A DNA stretch of 64,000 bases from Lysobacteraceae bacterium PS02340 (GTDB lineage Bacteria > Pseudomonadota > Gammaproteobacteria > Xanthomonadales > Xanthomonadaceae), in contig JASCOC010000002.1 in assembly GCA_029959605.1 (NCBI GenBank), positions 124,001-188,000 on the forward strand, given 5' to 3'. The translations under genes were made by a program, and so were the position numbers. This document shows, in pieces, positions 41,566-49,726 of this stretch (position 1 is the first letter of the stretch; the number at the start of each line of letters is the position of its first letter). The notes beneath the pieces are model-generated. The model saw only the letters and a program-made list of their open reading frames with translations. It did not search any database and had not been told where the DNA came from.

Positions 41566-42339
41566 ATGCCACCCCTGTCCCCCGCCGTCGCACGTCGCCA
41601 GCGCGAGATCGCCGCGCGCGAACGCACGCTGCTCGACACCGCCCAGACGCAGATCCAGCGCGACGGGCTGCTGTCGCTGCAGATGGCGCGCGTGGCCGAG
41701 GAATGCGGCTATGCGATCGGCACGCTGTACAAGCATTTCGCCAGCAAGGAAGACCTGCTGGTCGCGCTGGCCACGCGCAACAGTCTCGACCGCGTGGAAC
41801 TGTTCGAACGCGCCGCGAGATGGAACGGCCCGACCCGCGAGCGCATGCTCGCCGTCACGCTCGCCGACATGCTGATCATTCGCGAGCAGCCCGAGCACTT
41901 CCGCCTCGCCCAGTTCGTCTGGACCGACGTGGTCTGGGGCGCGGCCTCGAACGAAAGCCGGCGCCGCGCGCTCGAAGCCTGCGAACCCCTGGGCACGCTC
42001 GTCGACGGCATCGTCGCCGAGGGTCGCGAACGCGGCGAGCTGCCCGCCTCGGTGCTGACGGTCGGTGCGATGACGATGGGGCCCTGGATGATGACCGTCG
42101 GCATGCACGCGCTCGTGCAGCAGCAGGGCCTGGTCGACACCGCCGTGACCGGCGATCCCTATCGCCTGCTGATCCGCCAGCTGCAGTACCTGTTCAACGG
42201 TTACGGCTGGCAACCGCTGTTCGACGCCGAGGACGATGCCGCGCTCGATGCGCTGATCGCCCGCGTCAGCCGTGACGTCTTCGATACCGACTGGTCCAGC
42301 ATCACGCCAGACCTGCCGCCGCCCCTCCCTCTTTCCTGA
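41566..42339 (+). CDS. TetR-family regulator of efflux
   Basis: A 257-residue TetR repressor. The helix-turn-helix is LLSLQMARVAEECGYAIGTLYKHFASKEDLLVALA (about residues 30-65); the ligand domain is longer than usual (about 190 residues). The ATG at 41566 has AGG in position; an ATG at 41518 would add 16 residues. It stands between two RND cassettes and is read together with the right-hand one (13 bases to the adaptor). The palindrome at 41391 is its probable site, controlling the left operon. Whether it also represses its own operon is not visible. Confidence 0.88.
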   Translation: MPPLSPAVARRQREIAARERTLLDTAQTQIQRDGLLSLQMARVAEECGYAIGTLYKHFASKEDLLVALATRNSLDRVELFERAARWNGPTRERMLAVTLADMLIIREQPEHFRLAQFVWTDVVWGAASNESRRRALEACEPLGTLVDGIVAEGRERGELPASVLTVGAMTMGPWMMTVGMHALVQQQGLVDTAVTGDPYRLLIRQLQYLFNGYGWQPLFDAEDDAALDALIARVSRDVFDTDWSSITPDLPPPLPLS

Positions 42340-42351
42340 CGGAAACCGCCC

Positions 42352-43554
42352 ATGTCCAGGACCGATACCCCATCCACGCCGCGCAAACCGCGTCCCCGTC
42401 TGCGGATGATCGTGATGCTGATCCTCGTCGCCGTGATCTTCGGCGGCGTCTTTCTCGCCAAGGCCCTGATGGGCAAGGGCATGAACGAGTTCTTCGACAA
42501 CATGCCGCAACCGCCGGTCGCGATCACGACCTACGACGCCGCGCAGCAGTCGTGGTCGACGCCGCTCGAAGCGGTCGGCACGCTGGTCGCGGTCAACGGC
42601 ACCGATGTCACGACGGAAGCCGGCGGCGTGGTCCGCAAGCTGTCGTTCGAGCCCGGCCAGCCGGTCAAGGCCGGCACGGTGCTGGTGGAACTCAACACCG
42701 ACAACGAGCTCGCGGTGCTGCGCTCGAGCGAAGCGGCGGCCAAGCTCGCCATCGTGCAGCGCGATCGCTGGCGCGAACTCGGCGAGACGCAGCTGGTGTC
42801 GAAGGCCGAAGTCGAGGAACGCGCGACGCAGGCGGCGACGTCGATCGCGCAGGTCGAAGCACAGCGCGCCCTGATCGCGCAGAAGACCATCCGCGCACCG
42901 TTCGACGGCGTGCTCGGCATCCGCAAGGTCAACCTCGGCCAGTTCATCTCGCCGGGCACGGCGATCGTCGGCCTGCAGCAGCTCGATCCGATCTTCCTCG
43001 ACTTCACCCTGCCCGAGCAGCAGCTGCCGCTGATCGAGACCGGCGCAACGCTGCAGGCGGTCGTCGACTCGCTGCCGGGTGAGCAGTTCGAAGGCACGAT
43101 CACCGCGATCGAGCCGTCCGTCGACGCCGGCACGCGCAACTTCATGGTGCAGGCCACGCTGGCCAATCCCGACGGCAAGCTGCGCCCGGGTGCGTTCGCG
43201 CGCGTCGGCCTCGCGGTCGGCGGCGAGCAGAGCGTGGTGGTGATCCCGCAGACCGCGGTCACCTTCAATCCCTACGGCAACGCGGTGTACGTGGTGTCCG
43301 AGAAGCCGGCCGATCCGGAAGCCCCCAAGACCGAAGGCGAAGACGCGCAGCAGGGCCCGACCCTGATCGTGCGCCAGCGCTTCATCAAGACCGGCGCGAC
43401 CCGCGGCGATCTGATCGCGGTCACCGACGGCTTGAAGCCCGGCGAGCGCGTGGCGACCAGTGGCCTGCTCAAGCTGCGCAACGATGCCGTGGTGACGATC
43501 AACAACAAGGTGCAACCGAGTGCGGACGCCGCGCCGACGCCGAAAAACCGTTGA
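42352..43554 (+). CDS. RND periplasmic adaptor, membrane-anchored
   Basis: A 400-residue membrane-fusion protein with an uncleaved N-terminal anchor (about residues 18-40, IVMLILVAVIFGGVFLAKAL) and no lipobox. Lipoyl halves (KLSFEPGQPVKAGTVLVEL; IRAPFDGVLGIRKVNLGQFISPG) bracket a short coiled-coil hairpin, as in MexH/MdtA-like adaptors. The barrel and membrane-proximal domains follow (LPEQQLPLIETG, PQTAVTFNPYGNAVYVV). It is paired with the permease at 43659, 104 bases downstream. Confidence 0.92.
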   Translation: MSRTDTPSTPRKPRPRLRMIVMLILVAVIFGGVFLAKALMGKGMNEFFDNMPQPPVAITTYDAAQQSWSTPLEAVGTLVAVNGTDVTTEAGGVVRKLSFEPGQPVKAGTVLVELNTDNELAVLRSSEAAAKLAIVQRDRWRELGETQLVSKAEVEERATQAATSIAQVEAQRALIAQKTIRAPFDGVLGIRKVNLGQFISPGTAIVGLQQLDPIFLDFTLPEQQLPLIETGATLQAVVDSLPGEQFEGTITAIEPSVDAGTRNFMVQATLANPDGKLRPGAFARVGLAVGGEQSVVVIPQTAVTFNPYGNAVYVVSEKPADPEAPKTEGEDAQQGPTLIVRQRFIKTGATRGDLIAVTDGLKPGERVATSGLLKLRNDAVVTINNKVQPSADAAPTPKNR

Positions 43555-43658
43555 GCGCGCGCCGCTGATCGCGATCGCATCTTCCTGATCGATGTGTCCG
43601 GGCGCCCTGCGCCCGCCCCGCTCCCTGACCCGCGCGCCACCGCGCGGGGGAGACCGAG

Positions 43659-46600
43659 ATGAAATTCACCGACATCTTCATCCGCAAACCCGTGCTGGCG
43701 ATGGTCGTCAGCCTCTTCATCCTGCTGTTCGGCCTGCGCGCGTTCTCCGAGCTCAACGTGCGCCAGTACCCCGAGCTGCAGAATGCGGTCGTCAACATCA
43801 GCACGACCTACTTCGGCGCCGACGCCGACCTGATCCAGGGCTTCATCACCACGCCCCTGGAACGCGAGGTCGCGAGCGCCGAGGGCATCGACTATCTGAC
43901 CTCGACCAGTTCGGCCGGCGTCAGCGTGATCCAGGCCTACATCCGTCTGGACTACGACCCGAACGAAGCGCTGACCCAGATCGCGGCCAAGGTCAACAAA
44001 CTGCGCAGCGAGCTGCCGACCGAATCGGAAGATCCGGTCATCGACCTGCAGCAGGGCCAGCAGGTCGCGGCGATGTACGTCTCGTTCGCCAGCGATGCAC
44101 TCAACGACAACCAGATCACCGATTACCTGACCCGCGCGGTCGAACCGACGATCGCGACGATTCCCGGCGTGCAGCGCGCCGAGATCATGGGCCCGGGTTC
44201 GTTCGCGATGCGCGTGTGGCTCAAACCCGACCGCATGACCGCGCTCGGCGTGACCGCGAGCGACGTATCGGCCGCGCTGCAGTCCAACAACGTGCTGTCC
44301 GCGCTGGGCTCGACCAAGGGCCAGATGGTCGCGGTCGACCTGACCGCGCGTACCGACCTGCGCACGCCCGAGGAATTCCGCGCGCTCGTCGTGCGCGAGG
44401 CCGATGGCGCGATCGTGCGTCTGGGCGACATCGCCGATGTCGTGCTGGGATCGGAGAACTACGGTTCGTCGGTGCGCATCAACGGCGCCGCGGCGACGTT
44501 CATGGGCATCTATGTCTCGCCCGATGCGAACGCGCTCGACGTGATCGCCGAGGTCCGCAAGGCCTGGGACAACGAGATCGTGCCGCAGTTGCCGGAAGGC
44601 ATCGAAGCGACGATTCCCTACGACAGCACCGAGTCGATCCAGGACGGCATCAACGAGGTCATCCGCACGATCATCGAGGCGGTGATCATCGTCATCGTGG
44701 TGATCTACCTGTTCCTCGGCTCGTTCCGCAGCGTGCTGATTCCGGCCGTCACGGTGCCGCTGTCGCTGGTGGGCGCGCTGTTCCTGATGCTGCTGATGGG
44801 CTTCACGATCAATCTGCTGACGCTGCTGGCGATGGTGCTGGCGATCGGCATCGTGGTCGACGACGCGATCATCGTGCTGGAGAACATCCACCGGCACATC
44901 GAAGAAGGCATGACGCCGTTCGATGCCTCGATCCGCGGCGCGCGCGAACTGGCGTGGCCGGTGGTCGCGATGACCACGACGCTGATCGCGGTATATCTGC
45001 CGATCGGTTTCCAGGGCGGCCTGACCGGCGTGCTGTTCACCGAGTTCGCGTTCACGCTCGCCGGCGCGGTGTTCCTGTCGGGCATCATCGCGCTGACGCT
45101 GACGCCGATGATGTGCGCGAAGATCCTCAAGCCGCACGGCGAACACAGCAAGAGCCGCCTCGAGAAGTGGCTCGACCGCCGCTTCGAATCGGTGGAGCGC
45201 GGCTACCAGCGCAGGCTGCACGGCGCGCTGCAGACGCGCGCGGTGATACTCACCTTCGGTGCCATCGTGCTGGTCTCGTGCGTGTTCCTCTACATCGGCG
45301 CGCCCAAGGAACCGGCGCCGCCGGAGGACGAAGGCTTCGTGTTCGCGATCGGCAGCGCCGACGCCGCGAGTACGCTCGATTACGTCGAGGGTTACACCGA
45401 AGAGATGACCGCCGTCGTCGAGCAGATCCCCGAGATCAACGACTTCTTCCTGTTCAACGGCGGCATGGGCGGCATGGGCGGCAGCAACAGCGCGATGGGC
45501 GGCTTCGTCATGAAGCCGTGGAGCCAGCGCGAGCGCTCGACCAACCAGATCCTGCAGCAGGACCTGCAGCCCAAGCTGGCCGAGATCACCGGCCTGAACA
45601 TCTTCGCGCTGGTGCCGCCGTCGTTGCCGTCGGCGGGTGGCGATGGCGGCGGCGAGTTCCTGATCGGCGGCATCGGCTCGCTGGAACAGCTGTCGGAGAT
45701 CGCCGACGAAGTCGTGGCGCGTGCGCAGGCCAGCAGTCGCTTCATCTTCCTCGACAAGGATCTGAAGATCGACAAGCCGCGCGTGGAAGTGCAGATCGAT
45801 CGCGACAAGGCGGCACTGCTCGGCATCGACATGCGCACGCTCGCGGCCGACATGAGCGCGCTGCTGGCCGGCGGTTACGTCAACCGCTTCGCGATGCAGA
45901 ACCGTTCCTATCGCGTGATCCCGCAGGTGCAGCGCAGCGACCGGCTCAATGCCGAGCAGTTGGGCAACTATTACACCCGCACCCGCGACGGCGACCTGAT
46001 TCCGCTGTCGACGGTGATCTCGTTCAAGGAAAGCGCGCAGCCGCAATCGCTCAAGCGCTTCCAGCAGCTCAACGCGGTGGGCATCACCTTCGCGCCACGC
46101 CCCGGCGTGACCAAGGGCGAGGCACTGCGCGTGCTCGACGAGATTGCCGCCGACGTGCTGCCGCAGGGCTACAGCGTGGACTACGCCGGCGAGTCGCGGC
46201 AGTTCAAGCAGGAAGGCACGACGATGCTGATCACCCTCGCCTTCGCGCTGGTGATCATCTTCCTGGTCCTGGCCGCGCAGTTCGAGAGCTTCCGCGATGC
46301 GGTGATCATGCTGATGACCGTGCCGATGGCGATCAGCGGCGCGCTGCTGGTGCTCAATGCGCTGGCGCTGCTGTCGGGTGTGCTGCAGTTCGCCGGCATC
46401 GAGGCCTTCCCCGGCATGTCGATCAACATCTACACCCAGGTGGGACTGGTGACGCTGGTCGGCGTGATCTCCAAGCACGGCATCCTGATCGTGGAGTTCG
46501 CGAACAAGCTGCAGATCAACGAAGGCGTATCGAAGGCCGAGGCCATCGAACGCGCCGCCGCGATCCGCCTGCGTCCGGTGCTGATGACGACCGCCGCGCT

Positions 46601-46838
46601 GGTGTTCGCGATGGTGCCCCTGCTGATCGCCAGCGGTCCGGGCGCTGCGGCCCGCTTCTCGATGGGTTTGGTGATCGCCGCCGGCATGTCGATCGGCACT
46701 GCGTTCACGCTGTTCGTGCTGCCGGCGTTCTATCTGCTGCTGGCCCGCGACCACAGCCACGATCGCGACGCGACCGAAGCACGGAAGGCGGACCATCGCG
46801 ACGACGACGATCTGACGCCGGCGCCGCAGGGGCACTAA
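43659..46838 (+). CDS. RND efflux permease, HAE-1 type (MexI/MdtB-like)
   Basis: A 1059-residue RND permease. It starts MKFTDIFIRKPVLAMVVSLFIL and carries the proton-relay motif GIVVDDAIIVLENIHRHIEEG in TM4, with GVISKHGILIVEFANKL in TM10. The periplasmic parts keep YFGADADLIQGF and VRINGAAATFMGIYV. A glycine/methionine-rich insert (NGGMGGMGGSNSAMGG, about residue 600) sits in the second porter region. It pumps small molecules with the adaptor at 42352. No outer-membrane channel gene is present, so a TolC encoded elsewhere is presumed. A terminator follows at 46861. Confidence 0.93.
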   Translation: MKFTDIFIRKPVLAMVVSLFILLFGLRAFSELNVRQYPELQNAVVNISTTYFGADADLIQGFITTPLEREVASAEGIDYLTSTSSAGVSVIQAYIRLDYDPNEALTQIAAKVNKLRSELPTESEDPVIDLQQGQQVAAMYVSFASDALNDNQITDYLTRAVEPTIATIPGVQRAEIMGPGSFAMRVWLKPDRMTALGVTASDVSAALQSNNVLSALGSTKGQMVAVDLTARTDLRTPEEFRALVVREADGAIVRLGDIADVVLGSENYGSSVRINGAAATFMGIYVSPDANALDVIAEVRKAWDNEIVPQLPEGIEATIPYDSTESIQDGINEVIRTIIEAVIIVIVVIYLFLGSFRSVLIPAVTVPLSLVGALFLMLLMGFTINLLTLLAMVLAIGIVVDDAIIVLENIHRHIEEGMTPFDASIRGARELAWPVVAMTTTLIAVYLPIGFQGGLTGVLFTEFAFTLAGAVFLSGIIALTLTPMMCAKILKPHGEHSKSRLEKWLDRRFESVERGYQRRLHGALQTRAVILTFGAIVLVSCVFLYIGAPKEPAPPEDEGFVFAIGSADAASTLDYVEGYTEEMTAVVEQIPEINDFFLFNGGMGGMGGSNSAMGGFVMKPWSQRERSTNQILQQDLQPKLAEITGLNIFALVPPSLPSAGGDGGGEFLIGGIGSLEQLSEIADEVVARAQASSRFIFLDKDLKIDKPRVEVQIDRDKAALLGIDMRTLAADMSALLAGGYVNRFAMQNRSYRVIPQVQRSDRLNAEQLGNYYTRTRDGDLIPLSTVISFKESAQPQSLKRFQQLNAVGITFAPRPGVTKGEALRVLDEIAADVLPQGYSVDYAGESRQFKQEGTTMLITLAFALVIIFLVLAAQFESFRDAVIMLMTVPMAISGALLVLNALALLSGVLQFAGIEAFPGMSINIYTQVGLVTLVGVISKHGILIVEFANKLQINEGVSKAEAIERAAAIRLRPVLMTTAALVFAMVPLLIASGPGAAARFSMGLVIAAGMSIGTAFTLFVLPAFYLLLARDHSHDRDATEARKADHRDDDDLTPAPQGH

Positions 46839-46860
46839 GTCCCGGCGACAGCTGACACGG

Positions 46861-46890
46861 AAACAGGCGCGGCTTCGGTCGCGCCTGTTT
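46861..46890 (+). terminator. terminator of the right RND operon
   Basis: A ten-base stem AAACAGGCGC / GCGCCTGTTT with a ten-base loop, followed by CTTTTG, 22 bases after the permease stop. Confidence 0.85.
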
Positions 46891-46928
46891 CTTTTGGGGT
46901 TATCCCGTTCGATCAGGTGGCGATGATG

Positions 46929-47005
46929 GGTTTCGCTGGCGCTCTACCCATCCTGCAAAGGCGCCGACACTCCCACCGCAGGACGGGTGGAGCGCAAGCG
47001 AAACC
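46929..47005. repeat. REP-like imperfect inverted repeat
   Basis: Two 28-base arms (46929-46956 and 46978-47005) are reverse complements except at three positions, with a 21-base spacer. The arm core GGTTTCGCT...GCGCTC.ACCC resembles short extragenic repeats seen in xanthomonad and pseudomonad genomes. It lies between the RND terminator and the end of bioD and may act as a dispersed REP/BIME-type unit. Confidence 0.6.
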
Positions 47006-47020
47006 TAATCGCGCAACGCG

Positions 47021-47707
47021 CTAAAGGGTCGCGATCCACCCCGCATCGAGCGACAACGTCGCAGGCAGGTCGCTTCCGTCCGCGACGAACGGCAACACCC
47101 CCAGACACGGCGCCGGCAACGCGTCCGCCAGCAGGCCGACGTAGTCGTCCGCGCGCGCGAACTCCGGATCGATGCGGTTGCCGATCCACCCGACCAGCCG
47201 ACAGCCATCCGCCTCGATCGCACGCGCAGTCAGTCGCGCGTGACTCAGGCAGCCGAGCTTCAGGCCGACGACCAGCACGACGGCACCGCCGAGCTGTCGC
47301 GCGAGATCCCGGTGTTCGAGCCCTACCGCCAGCGGCGCATCCCAGCCGCCGGCGCCTTCGACCAGCACCACATCTGCAGTCAATGCGAGCCGCGCATGCG
47401 CGGCGTAGAGATCCGCGATGTCGACCGTCACACCCGCCGCGATCGCCGCCAATGTCGGCGCCGTCGGCTCCGGCAGCGCCACCGGATTGACGTCGGCGTA
47501 GTCCGGTCGCGGCGCACTGGCCGCCTGCAGGGCGAGCGCATCTTCATTGCGCCAGCGCCCGTCGATCCAGTCGCAGCCACTGGCGATCGGCTTCATCCCG
47601 ACCGCGCGCAGACCGCTCGCGCGCAGTGCGTGCAGCAGGGCCACGCTCGAATGGGTCTTGCCGATGCCGGTATCGGTGCCGGTGACGAGGACGCTGCGCG
47701 CGCTCAT
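47021..47707 (-). CDS. bioD: dethiobiotin synthase
   Basis: A 228-residue ATP-dependent dethiobiotin synthetase. The P-loop is VTGTDTGIGKTHSSVALLHAL (residues 8-28), with MKPIASGC carrying the catalytic Lys, VLVEGAGGWDAPL the switch region, and VGLKLGCLSHARLT the nucleotide-binding second half. The enzyme forms the ureido ring of biotin from diaminopelargonate and CO2. Its start overlaps the stop of the upstream TMEM175 gene by four bases (ATGA), so translation is coupled to a channel gene rather than to other bio genes, none of which is in the window. Confidence 0.93.
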   Translation of the reverse strand: MSARSVLVTGTDTGIGKTHSSVALLHALRASGLRAVGMKPIASGCDWIDGRWRNEDALALQAASAPRPDYADVNPVALPEPTAPTLAAIAAGVTVDIADLYAAHARLALTADVVLVEGAGGWDAPLAVGLEHRDLARQLGGAVVLVVGLKLGCLSHARLTARAIEADGCRLVGWIGNRIDPEFARADDYVGLLADALPAPCLGVLPFVADGSDLPATLSLDAGWIATL

Positions 47708-48480
47708 GCCGCGTCCATCCCGGCACGGACACGCGCGAGTTCGCGGGCGCTGCGCACGCCGTACCACGGCATCAACACCGCCAGCTTGCAGTAGACGATG
47801 CCGGGCAGGCCCTGGAACAGCGTGCGCGGCGGCATCGGCAGCAGGGCGAGGAAGATCGAAGCGACCGTCGGAATCAGCAACCACGCCATCGCGCCCGCTT
47901 CCTGCTTCAGCAGACAGCGCTCGACCGGATCGAGCCCGAGCGCATCCGCGCGTGCGAGACCGTGGCGGTTGAGCAGCAGCATCGTGATGCACATCGCGGC
48001 GAAGCCGAGTCCGTAGATCACATACAGGCTGCGGAACTCGCCGGCGGCGAAGCCGATCGGAATCGGCGACGGCGCCCAGCCGAACGTCAGGAAATGCAGG
48101 CCGACGCCCATGATCAGGCGCAGCGGATACACGTACAGCAGCGCGACGGCGATCAGCAGCAGGCCCAGCGTGGTCACCCGGGCGTCGCTCAGTCCGGTGC
48201 GGCGGCTGAAGCGGTGATGCGTGGCCCAGAACATCGCCAGGATCGCGAATCCGGCGAGAAACGCCGGCGCGCGCCGCAGCGCCTCGTGCAGTTCGGGCAC
48301 GCTCGCCGGCATCGCATCGAACGACACGACCAGCAGTGTCACCGCGAACGCGAACGCGGCGTCGACGAAGGTTTCCAGACGCGAGGCCTGCGTACCACGC
48401 AAGCGGAATCCGTCCGCATCGCGCGGCAACGCGTCCAGTCCGCCAGGCCCCTGCGGGGCCGCTGCTACACTCCGCGGCAT
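47704..48480 (-). CDS. TMEM175-family (DUF1211) potassium channel-like protein
   Basis: A 258-residue membrane protein with about six helices. TM1 carries the family's signature in RLETFVDAAFAFAVTLLVVSFD (R...F-D...FA..T), the pore-lining motif of bacterial TMEM175 channels; FWATHHRFSRRTG follows TM2. Bacterial members form K+-selective leak channels. The ATG at 48480 shares CATG with the divergent fRMsr start; the 30 residues before TM1 are polar and poorly conserved, so the true start could be internal. It overlaps bioD by four bases. Confidence 0.8.
   Translation of the reverse strand: MPRSVAAAPQGPGGLDALPRDADGFRLRGTQASRLETFVDAAFAFAVTLLVVSFDAMPASVPELHEALRRAPAFLAGFAILAMFWATHHRFSRRTGLSDARVTTLGLLLIAVALLYVYPLRLIMGVGLHFLTFGWAPSPIPIGFAAGEFRSLYVIYGLGFAAMCITMLLLNRHGLARADALGLDPVERCLLKQEAGAMAWLLIPTVASIFLALLPMPPRTLFQGLPGIVYCKLAVLMPWYGVRSARELARVRAGMDAA
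48466..48471 (+). promoter_or_regulatory. -10 box TACACT giving a probably leaderless mRNA
   Basis: TACACT ends seven bases before the ATG at 48479, the distance expected between a -10 box and a transcription start on the A of the start codon. No Shine-Dalgarno precedes that ATG. A -35 element is not obvious. Confidence 0.45.
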
Positions 48481-48961
48481 GTTCACTTCATCTCCCCTGA
48501 CCGGCTCCAAGGCCGAACAGTATGCCGCGCTGGCGGCACAGGCACGGGCGCTGTTGCACGGCGAACGCGATGCGATCGCCAACGCGGCGAACCTGTCGGC
48601 GCTGGTCTATCACGCGCTGCCCGACCTCAACTGGGTCGGCTTCTATCTCTTCGACGGTACGGAACTCGTGGTCGGCCCGTTCCAGGGGCTGCCGGCCTGC
48701 GTGCGCATTCCGCTCGACAAGGGCGTCTGCGGCGCCGCGGCGCGCACGCGCACAACGCAGCGCATCGACGACGTCCATGCCTTTCCCGGCCACATCGCCT
48801 GTGACAGCGCCTCGCGTTCGGAAATCGTCGTGCCGCTGCACATCGGCGAGCGCCTGATCGGCGTGTTCGACATCGACAGTCCGGTGCCCGCGCGTTTCGA
48901 CGTTGAAGACCAGGCAGGCATCGAGTCCCTCGCCGCCCTCTATCTCGAATCACTGCAATGA
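48479..48961 (+). CDS. msrC: free methionine-R-sulfoxide reductase (GAF domain)
   Basis: A 160-residue single GAF-domain enzyme of the fRMsr/MsrC type. The redox cysteines are in place: C74 (LPACVRIPLDKG), C84 (GVCGAAARTRTTQRIDDVHAFPGHIACD) and C108. WVGFYLFDG and GVFDIDSP are also family motifs. It reduces free methionine-R-sulfoxide in the cytoplasm using thioredoxin. The start shares CATG with the divergent TMEM175 gene, and no ribosome site is visible, which suggests leaderless translation. The tfoX-like gene follows with a four-base overlap. Confidence 0.92.
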   Translation: MFTSSPLTGSKAEQYAALAAQARALLHGERDAIANAANLSALVYHALPDLNWVGFYLFDGTELVVGPFQGLPACVRIPLDKGVCGAAARTRTTQRIDDVHAFPGHIACDSASRSEIVVPLHIGERLIGVFDIDSPVPARFDVEDQAGIESLAALYLESLQ

Positions 48962-49332
48962 CCGCACCGACGCCGCTCAAGCTGCGCAACATCGGACCCA
49001 AGTCCGCGGCCTGGCTGCGTCAGGTCGGTCTGCGCACGCGCGAGGATCTGGAAGCGGCGGGCGCGGTGGATGCGTTCGTCAAGGTGCGCCGCGCCGGGTT
49101 CAAGCCCAGCCTCAATCTGCTGTATTCGCTGGAAGGCGCATTGCTCGACTGCCACTGGCAGGACGTGCCCGAGGCGCGCCGCCTGCAACTGGTGGAGGCC
49201 GCCGAGGCCGCGACCGCCCTGTTGCCCGATCCGCGCGCACGCCAGGCCGCCGGCCCGGTGACGACTACGGTGACCGAACCCGTCGAGTCCGAATCGCCCT
49301 TCGACAGCCTGTTCGACCGCCGCGACGACTGA
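48958..49332 (+). CDS. TfoX C-terminal domain protein
   Basis: A 124-residue protein whose first 80 residues match the TfoX/Sxy C-terminal domain: LRNIGPKSAAWLRQVGLRTREDLEAAGAVDAFVKVR and LNLLYSLEGALLDCHWQDVPEARRLQL. The helix-hairpin-like IGPKSAxWL start is the family mark. The N-terminal TfoX domain is absent, as in many stand-alone versions. The tail (about 95-124) is variable. It is translationally coupled to msrC (ATGA). A role in competence regulation is known only for full-length Sxy; here it is unproven. Confidence 0.85.
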   Translation: MTAPTPLKLRNIGPKSAAWLRQVGLRTREDLEAAGAVDAFVKVRRAGFKPSLNLLYSLEGALLDCHWQDVPEARRLQLVEAAEAATALLPDPRARQAAGPVTTTVTEPVESESPFDSLFDRRDD

Positions 49333-49399
49333 CCGCACCACCGGCGCGCATTGCCCGCGCTCGCAGCCCCGCGCTCACGTACAATCCGCGCCAGCTTCA

Positions 49400-49582
49400 T
49401 GGTGACCCGCCGGTGTTCTGCCGTCCGGGTTGAAACGGGAAGCCGGTGACGCGCCCAGGCGCCAGTCCGGCACTGCCCCCGCAACGGTAAGCGTGTTCAA
49501 GGCATCGCATCCGCCACTGTGCTCGTGCACGGGAAGGCGCGACGCCCGGGAGTCCTCCCACGCGCGAGTCCGGAGACCGGCC
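49400..49582 (+). promoter_or_regulatory. cobalamin riboswitch upstream of btuB
   Basis: The conserved boxes of an AdoCbl/cobalamin riboswitch appear in order: a GGTG-type start near 49403, TTGAAACGGGAAGCCGGTG at about 49430-49448, the core CACTGCCCCCGCAACGGTAA at about 49471-49490, GCCACTG near 49511, GGGAAGGCG near 49531 and the closing GAGTCCGGAGACCGGCC at about 49564-49580. About 145 bases of expression platform follow, in which a 7-bp stem (CGCGTGC / GCACGCG, 49693-49712) abuts the AAGGAG ribosome site of btuB, consistent with translational control. Confidence 0.93.
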
Positions 49583-49726
49583 ACGAAGTCTTCCTCGATT
49601 GCGATGCGGCGGGCATTGCGGCGGCGTTCCGGACGGCCCTGTGCGCGCGTCCGGTCGGCAGCCGTGTCCGTCCTCGCGATCTCCCGACACACCGCGTGCG
49701 TGGGCGCACGCGACAAGGAGACTGCA

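Noticed and set aside
43272-46835. A 1187-codon open frame on the minus strand through the right RND permease
   Set aside because: It is antisense to an intact RND permease, is rich in His/Arg/Gln/Asp as expected from reversed high-G+C codons, and shows no family motif.
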